Below are positions 6,014-9,925 of a stretch of 9,925 bases of DNA, piece by piece. Both the position numbers and the translations under genes were made by a program. This stretch comes from a bacterium (GTDB lineage: Bacteria > Chloroflexota > Dormibacteria > Aeolococcales > Bog-877): contig JAKBTP010000185.1 in NCBI GenBank assembly GCA_021844355.1, forward strand, positions 12,268-22,192. The letters run 5' to 3'. A model generated the notes under the pieces. That model was not told the DNA's origin. It saw only the letters and a program-made list of their open reading frames with translations, and did no database searches. The first letter of the stretch is position 1. Each line of letters starts with the position of its first letter.

Positions 6014-7122
6014 GCCTCGCCGGCCTCAGGGTGGGCGTGATCTTCGGATCCCGCTCGCCCGAGCATGAGATCAGCATCATCACCGCCTGCCAGGTCATGC
6101 CCGTGCTGCGCGGGCTGGGGGCGGTGGTCCTCCCGCTCTACCTGACCAAGGATGGGCGCCTGCTCACCGATCCCTCCTTCGCCGAGCTGTCCACCTTCCG
6201 CCGCCAGCTGCCCCAGGAGGGCGCCGAGGTGGCGGTCGTGCTGGGGACGGGCCGGCTGCGGACGTCCGGGGCGGGGATCCTGGGCCGGGGCCGGGAGCTG
6301 CCCCTGGACTTGCTGTTCCCCCTGGTGCACGGGAGCCACGGCGAGGACGGGACCCTGGCCGCCCTGGCCGACCTCCTGCGCCTGCCCCAGGTCGGTTCGG
6401 GGACCATGGGGGCGGCGCTGGCCATGGACAAGTACCGGTCCAAGCAGTTGCTGGCGGCGGTGGGCATCCCGGTGGTTCCGGGGCGGCTGGTAGGCGCCCC
6501 GGGCGGCGCCACCGGGGCGGAGCTCCCGGTGGTGGTCAAGCCCAACCGCAGCGGGTCCAGCATCGGGGTGAGCCTGGTGGAGGAGAGGGCCGGTCTGGCA
6601 CCGGCCGTGGAGCTGGCGCTGCAGTTCGACTCCGAGGTGATCGTCGAGCCGGCGGTACCGGGGGCAGAGGACCTCAACTGCGCCGTGAAGCGGCGGGGAG
6701 AGCGGGCCTCTGAGGTGGAGCGCCCCCGCAAGCAGCGGGCCCTCCTCTCCTACCAGGACAAGTACGCGGGCGGACCCAAGGGCGGGGCCAAGGGGAAGGC
6801 CGATCCGCGGCGCGAGCTCCCGGCGGCGATCTCCGCCGAGCTGCGCTCCAAGGTCCGGGAGCTGGCCGTCCTGGCCTTCGACGCCCTGAACCTTGGGGGC
6901 ACGGCCCGGGTCGACTTCCTCCTCTCGGACGCGGGGGATCTCTTCGTCAACGAGGTCAACACCATTCCCGGCTCGCTGGCCTTCTACCTCTGGGAGGCCA
7001 GTGGCGTGGGTTTCGCCGCCCTTCTTGAGGAGCTGGTCAAAGAGGCGATGGAGCTGGGTCCGGGGGGGGACCCGAGCCTGCCGGGCAACCTCCTGGCGGA
7101 GGGACAGCTGCTCGGCAAGTGA
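6010..7122 (+). CDS. ddl: D-alanine--D-alanine ligase (ATP-grasp)
   Basis: 370 residues, normal Ddl length. It joins two D-alanines using ATP to supply the terminal dipeptide of peptidoglycan precursors. N-terminal motif GSRSPEHEISI (13-23) carries Glu18, equivalent to the Glu that contacts the first D-Ala. The family motif HGSHGEDGT is at 107-115, the ATP-grasp strand VVVKPNRSGSSIGV at 174-187, and RVDF (300-303) and NEVNTIPGS (314-322) supply metal and substrate ligands. The omega loop has SYQDKY (247-252); its Lys251-Tyr252 matches the Lys-Tyr of D-Ala-D-Ala enzymes and argues against D-lactate (VanA-type) specificity. The loop continues as a Gly/Lys-rich stretch (253-265). The sequence after NTIPG is SLAFYLWEASG rather than the more usual FTxxSMYP-type run, which may mark a subfamily. 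The GTG start at 6010 overlaps the Mur ligase stop (GTGA) and has GGGAG (6000-6004) 5 nt upstream. It ends 4 nt from the convergent yvcK stop. Confidence 0.93.
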   Translation: MSLAGLRVGVIFGSRSPEHEISIITACQVMPVLRGLGAVVLPLYLTKDGRLLTDPSFAELSTFRRQLPQEGAEVAVVLGTGRLRTSGAGILGRGRELPLDLLFPLVHGSHGEDGTLAALADLLRLPQVGSGTMGAALAMDKYRSKQLLAAVGIPVVPGRLVGAPGGATGAELPVVVKPNRSGSSIGVSLVEERAGLAPAVELALQFDSEVIVEPAVPGAEDLNCAVKRRGERASEVERPRKQRALLSYQDKYAGGPKGGAKGKADPRRELPAAISAELRSKVRELAVLAFDALNLGGTARVDFLLSDAGDLFVNEVNTIPGSLAFYLWEASGVGFAALLEELVKEAMELGPGGDPSLPGNLLAEGQLLGK

Positions 7123-7126
7123 GGCG

Positions 7127-8413
7127 TCAGGCCCGCTGCCAGACCCGCTTCATCAGGACCTGGGCCAGCTTGTCCGGGTCATGGTGGGTGGTGAGCCGGG
7201 GGTTGGCGAGGTCGGCGAGCACGAACTTGGGGCGGCCCCCGTGCTGGGCCAGCCGCCGCCTGTCGAAGGCGACCCGGCGGATGCCGGCCTCGACGGCGGC
7301 GGGGGAGAGGGGCAGGGCCAGGTTGCTGTTGGCCACCACGTAGTCGAAGAGCCCCGGCCCCACGTACTGGTCCAGGACCTCCAGGTGGTCGTGGACGGTG
7401 AAGTTGACGGTCTCCCCGGCCTGGGTGGCGACGTTGCAGACGTACACCTTGAGCGCCGGTGACCGGCGCAGCGTCTCCACCATCCCGTCCACCAGGAGGT
7501 TGGGCAGCAGGCTGGTGTACAGGCTTCCCGGTCCCACCACCACCATCTCGGCGTTGAGCAGCGCCAGCTCCGCCTCGGGATTGAGCGGGGGATGCTCGGG
7601 CACCAGGAAGACCTGGTTGATCGGCCCCTTGGCGGTGGGCACGGAGGACTCCCCCACCAGCACCTCCTCTCCGGAGAGGGCGCAGAGGGTGACGCTCTCC
7701 AGGGTCGAGGGCACGATCTGCCCCCGCACCGCCAGCACCCGGCCGGACTCCCGCAGGGCGTGCTCGAAGTCCCCGGTGATGGCGGTCATGGCCATGATGA
7801 AGAGGTTGCCGAAGGAGTGTCCCTGCAGGGAGCCCTCCTCGAAGCGGTACTGGAAGAGCTCGGCCATGAGGGGCTCGACGTCCGCCAGGGCGGTGAGGCA
7901 CTGGCGGAAGTCTCCCGGGGGAAGCACCTGGTACTCGGCCCGCAGCCGGCCGGAGCTGCCTCCGTCGTCGGCCACCGTTACCAGGGCGGTCACGTTGCCG
8001 CTGTGGCGCTTGATTCCCCGGAGCAGGGTGGACAGCCCGGTGCCGCCCCCGATGGCGACAATCCGCGGGCCCTTGCGCAGCCGCCGGAAGTCGTACAGCC
8101 GCTCCACGAGCGCCTTGTCCCCGCCGGGGAAGGGGCTGAGCAGCGACTTGGTGAGCTTGTAGAGACCGAGTCCCAGGATCAGGACGCCCACGGAGACGAA
8201 GAGGATCGCTCGCACCCAGCGGGGCCAGAACTGCAGGGTGAGGTCATAGGTGAAGGCGGGCAGCCGGGCGTGGAGGTAGAACTCCCTCAGGGCATAGCTG
8301 ATCCCCAGGCTGATCGCCACGACCGCGAATACGGTCACCCCCAGCCACCGCTTGACGTGCAGGCCGGGCACCAGCCAGCGCGTCACGCCCAGATTGAGCC
8401 GCGGCGTTCGCAT
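7127..8413 (-). CDS. yvcK: YvcK/CofD-like gluconeogenesis factor with two N-terminal membrane helices
   Basis: 428 residues from the ATG at 8413. Residues 22-41 and 68-87 form two hydrophobic helices, followed by a charged linker and then the CofD/YvcK domain (about 116-425). That domain shows VAIGGGTGLSTLLRG (119-133), VADDGGSSGRLR (147-158), LPPGDFRQCL (164-173), GHSFGNLF (198-205) and GPGSLYTSLLPNLLV (294-308), all hallmarks of the YvcK branch rather than the F420-synthesis enzyme CofD. In Bacillus, YvcK binds UDP-GlcNAc and is needed for normal wall synthesis on gluconeogenic carbon sources; catalysis is unproven. Bacillus YvcK is a shorter soluble protein, so membrane attachment is an added feature here. 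I chose the ATG at 8413 over an in-frame GTG at 8434: the GTG lies upstream of the -10-like TACGAT, while the ATG is 11 nt downstream of it. There is no Shine-Dalgarno. It diverges from the aminotransferase gene. Confidence 0.92.
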   Translation of the reverse strand: MRTPRLNLGVTRWLVPGLHVKRWLGVTVFAVVAISLGISYALREFYLHARLPAFTYDLTLQFWPRWVRAILFVSVGVLILGLGLYKLTKSLLSPFPGGDKALVERLYDFRRLRKGPRIVAIGGGTGLSTLLRGIKRHSGNVTALVTVADDGGSSGRLRAEYQVLPPGDFRQCLTALADVEPLMAELFQYRFEEGSLQGHSFGNLFIMAMTAITGDFEHALRESGRVLAVRGQIVPSTLESVTLCALSGEEVLVGESSVPTAKGPINQVFLVPEHPPLNPEAELALLNAEMVVVGPGSLYTSLLPNLLVDGMVETLRRSPALKVYVCNVATQAGETVNFTVHDHLEVLDQYVGPGLFDYVVANSNLALPLSPAAVEAGIRRVAFDRRRLAQHGGRPKFVLADLANPRLTTHHDPDKLAQVLMKRVWQRA

Positions 8414-8424
8414 GATGTGGCGGG

Positions 8425-8430
8425 ATCGTA
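8425..8430 (-). promoter_or_regulatory. Candidate -10 box for yvcK
   Basis: On the minus strand TACGAT lies 11 nt before the ATG at 8413, with CCCGCCACATC between. That places the transcript start within about 5 nt of the start codon, and no ribosome-binding site is visible, so yvcK is another near-leaderless candidate. Confidence 0.35.
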
Positions 8431-8474
8431 CCACCGGCCGATGCCGCCATCCCGGGCTGACCGCCCGGTCGAGC

Positions 8475-8480
8475 TATATT
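8475..8480 (+). promoter_or_regulatory. Candidate -10 box for the aminotransferase gene
   Basis: TATATT is the most AT-rich hexamer in the 104-bp divergent region and lies 37 nt before the ATG at 8518. The transcript would carry a leader of about 30 nt including a good Shine-Dalgarno, unlike the other promoters proposed here. CTGACC (8457-8462) resembles a -35 box but is only 12 bp away, too close for normal spacing. Confidence 0.4.
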
Positions 8481-8507
8481 GGCCCGGCAGCCGGTGGCGC
8501 CGTTGCG

Positions 8508-8512
8508 GGAGG
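8508..8512 (+). promoter_or_regulatory. Ribosome-binding site fixing the ilvE start
   Basis: GGAGG lies 5 nt before the ATG at 8518. This supports that ATG over the in-frame TTG at 8479, which sits inside the TATATT promoter-like hexamer. Confidence 0.7.
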
Positions 8513-8517
8513 AAGCC

Positions 8518-9504
8518 ATGGAGGTTCTGGAGTCGGCCAGTGTGAAGACTGAGGCGCCGGCCCGGCGGGCCGACCAGCCCTTCGACCGGGAGGCGGCGGT
8601 CGTCTACTTCCAGGGGAGGATGAGGCCCTACGGAGAGTGCCGCCTCGGTCCGATGACCCACGCCCTCCACTACGGCACCGCCTGCTTCGAGGGGATTCGC
8701 GCCTACTGGAACCCGGCCCGGGAGCAGCTCTTCCTCTTCCGGGTCCGGGAGCACTACGAGCGCCTGGCCCAGTCCGCGCACATCCTGCAAATGAGCCTCC
8801 CCCTGGACCCGGCGCGGCTCTGCGACCTGACCCGCGAACTCCTGGTGGCCAACGGGTTCCGCCAGGACGTATACGTCCGGCCGCTGGTCTACAAATCCTC
8901 CGAAGAGATCGGGGTGCGTCTCCATGGCCTGGAGCACGACCTCCTGGTCTATGCGCAGCCGTTCGGCAGGTACATCGAGGCGGCCACGGGCGTCCGCTGC
9001 ATGGTGTCCTCGTGGCGGAGGGTCGATGACAACGCCGCCCCGGCGCGGGCCAAGATCACCGGCACCTACGTCAACGCCGCCCTGGCCAAGTCCGAGGCGG
9101 TGGAGAACGGCTACGACGAGGCCATCGTCCTGGGGCAGGATGGCCACGTCAGCGAGGGATCGGCGGAGAACCTCTTCATCGTCCGCAAGGGAACCTTGAT
9201 CACCCCGCCGGTCTCCGACAACATCCTGGAGGGGATCACCAGGGACACCCTGATGCGGCTCTGGAGCGAGGACCTCGGGCTCCCGCTCCTGGAGCGCTCG
9301 GTGGACCGCACCGAGCTCTACGTCGCCGATGAGGTCTTTCTCTGCGGCACCGGGGCCCAGTTCTCCCCGGTGGTGGAGGTGGATCACCGCAGCGTGGGCA
9401 GCGGCAAAGCGGGTCCCTACAGCCAGGCGCTGGGTGAGCTCTACGCCAAGGTCGTCCGCGGAGAGGTGGAGAAGTACCGGGAGTGGTGCCTCCCGGTCTA
9501 CTGA
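8518..9504 (+). CDS. ilvE: Branched-chain amino acid aminotransferase (class IV, PLP)
   Basis: 328 residues, typical for IlvE. It is a PLP enzyme catalysing the last step of Leu, Ile and Val synthesis (and the first of their breakdown) with glutamate/2-oxoglutarate. Fold-type IV landmarks are THALHYGTACFEGIRAY (47-63), RPLVYKS (121-127), the Schiff-base Lys179 in ARAKITGTYVNAALAKSEA, YDEAIVLGQDGHVSEGSAENLF (199-220) with Glu213, the phosphate-binding turn NILEGITRDTL (235-245) and EVFLCGTGAQFSPV (272-285). The FEGIRAY and late GTGA motifs favour IlvE over D-amino acid aminotransferase or aminodeoxychorismate lyase. The start is fixed by GGAGG 5 nt upstream of the ATG. No other ilv or leu genes are in the window, so it appears to be a single-gene unit. 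Its last 7 nt overlap the tail of the convergent glycerate kinase gene. Confidence 0.95.
   Translation: MEVLESASVKTEAPARRADQPFDREAAVVYFQGRMRPYGECRLGPMTHALHYGTACFEGIRAYWNPAREQLFLFRVREHYERLAQSAHILQMSLPLDPARLCDLTRELLVANGFRQDVYVRPLVYKSSEEIGVRLHGLEHDLLVYAQPFGRYIEAATGVRCMVSSWRRVDDNAAPARAKITGTYVNAALAKSEAVENGYDEAIVLGQDGHVSEGSAENLFIVRKGTLITPPVSDNILEGITRDTLMRLWSEDLGLPLLERSVDRTELYVADEVFLCGTGAQFSPVVEVDHRSVGSGKAGPYSQALGELYAKVVRGEVEKYREWCLPVY
9476..9497. terminator. Hairpin at the convergent ilvE/glycerate kinase junction
   Basis: A perfect 8-bp inverted repeat, ACCGGGAG (9476-9483) and CTCCCGGT (9490-9497), encloses a 6-nt loop. It lies inside the last codons of ilvE and directly beyond the glycerate kinase stop (9498-9500), where a shared bidirectional terminator would be expected. 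There is no strong T-run on either side, so the call is tentative. Confidence 0.4.
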
Positions 9505-9925
9505 GGGTCCGGGCGGAGGGCATCGGCGACCAACCTCGGCTCGCGACAGGCCGCATACACGGCCTGTTCGAGACGGCTCCCGGGGGCCCTCCCCGGCTCA
9601 CCGCACAGGTGGAGGCTCGCGCCCAGCCCCCGGAGGCGGACGGCGGCCGCCCGGTCGGCCGACCCGGCAACGACAAGGCACGGGAGTCCGCGCCGACGGG
9701 CCCGGCGCACCACCTCGCCCACCACCTTGCCGGCGAAGCTGGAACGGTCCACCCTCCCCTCCCCGGTCACCACCAGTCCGGCTCCGTCCAGCCCCGAGTC
9801 CAGCCCGACCAGCTCTGCCACCAGCTCCACCCCGGAGACCAGCCGGGCCCCGCAGAACGCCACCAGTCCGAAGCCCGCGCCGCCGGCGGCCCCCGCTCCC
9901 GGGATCTTGGCGGCGTCGACCAGAA
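9498..9925 (-). CDS. Glycerate kinase (GlxK/GarK type), C-terminal part only
   Basis: About 141 residues of the 3' end are visible; the frame is open to the right edge, so the N-terminal ~60% is outside the window. The GTG at 9863 is internal, since conserved family sequence continues upstream of it: a PGAGAAGGAGFGL stretch, then VSGVELVAELVGLD and GAGLVVTGEGRVDRSSFAGKVV, the characteristic ITGEGxxDxxSxxGK signature of this glycerate kinase family. Next comes CLVVAGSADRAA, equivalent to the conserved VVALAG strand. The enzyme phosphorylates D-glycerate to 2-phosphoglycerate (or 3-phosphoglycerate in some relatives), feeding glyoxylate- or serine-derived carbon into glycolysis. The C-terminal tail after LRGLGA is poorly conserved and looks slightly shortened. 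It converges on ilvE with a 7-nt overlap and a hairpin just past its stop. Confidence 0.9.
   Translation of the reverse strand, partial: LVDAAKIPGAGAAGGAGFGLVAFCGARLVSGVELVAELVGLDSGLDGAGLVVTGEGRVDRSSFAGKVVGEVVRRARRRGLPCLVVAGSADRAAAVRLRGLGASLHLCGEPGRAPGSRLEQAVYAACREPRLVADALRPDPQ

Noticed and set aside
6010..7122. VanA-type D-Ala-D-Lac ligase as part of a glycopeptide-resistance cluster
   Set aside because: The omega loop retains the Lys-Tyr pair of D-Ala-D-Ala enzymes and no VanH or VanX partner is present, although a two-component system lies nearby.
7127..8413. CofD (2-phospho-L-lactate transferase) for F420 synthesis
   Set aside because: Motifs IGGGTGLSTLLRG, LPPGDFRQCL and GHSFGNLF are those of the YvcK branch, and no other F420 genes are nearby.
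8479..8517. TTG start for ilvE 13 codons upstream
   Set aside because: The TTG lies within the TATATT promoter-like hexamer, whereas the ATG at 8518 has GGAGG 5 nt upstream.
7592..8545. Open frame of 317 codons on the + strand opposite yvcK
   Set aside because: The translation is repetitive in Gly/His/Glu/Gln/Pro with no family features; the opposite strand carries an intact YvcK.
8383..9387. Open frame of 334 codons on the minus strand opposite ilvE
   Set aside because: No domain signature and it lies entirely opposite a full, motif-complete aminotransferase; high GC suppresses stop codons in this frame.

Overview
The window is about 10 kb of very GC-rich (roughly 70% by eye), tightly packed bacterial chromosome. 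It holds nine genes and no sign of phage, transposon, plasmid, CRISPR or RNA genes. Base composition, mixed ATG/GTG/TTG starts, and several starts that sit a few bases downstream of a -10-like hexamer without a Shine-Dalgarno (leaderless style) suggest a high-GC lineage of the Terrabacteria type (Chloroflexota, Dormibacterota, Actinomycetota or Deinococcota). The phylum cannot be fixed from this window.

Layout, left to right. (1) The 3' part of a FemAB/GNAT-fold acyltransferase (+), ending in a strong hairpin over its stop codon. (2) A small stand-alone TusA-like protein (+). (3) A two-component system on the minus strand, an OmpR-type response regulator followed by an overlapping membrane sensor kinase. 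(4) Diverging from it across 87 bp, a three-gene + strand operon: alpha/beta hydrolase, a Mur ligase with a membrane N-terminal domain, and a D-alanine--D-alanine ligase. The junctions are a 1-nt gap and a 4-nt overlap, each with a ribosome-binding site. (5) Convergent with this operon, on the minus strand, a YvcK/CofD-like protein with two N-terminal membrane helices. (6) Diverging from yvcK, a branched-chain amino acid aminotransferase (+). (7) Overlapping the end of that gene tail to tail, the C-terminal part of a glycerate kinase (-) that runs off the right edge.

The common thread is the cell envelope. The Ddl makes D-Ala-D-Ala and the Mur ligase is the type that would attach it to a peptide. 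YvcK family proteins tie UDP-sugar and precursor supply to central metabolism, and FemAB-fold enzymes often add amino acids to peptidoglycan peptides. The kinase/regulator pair sits back to back with the Mur/Ddl operon and may control it. The most unusual item is the Mur ligase. Its soluble N-terminal UDP-MurNAc-peptide-binding domain is replaced by about 160 residues of membrane helices, which suggests a membrane-bound or non-canonical acceptor. The other notable point is the recurring leaderless-promoter architecture.
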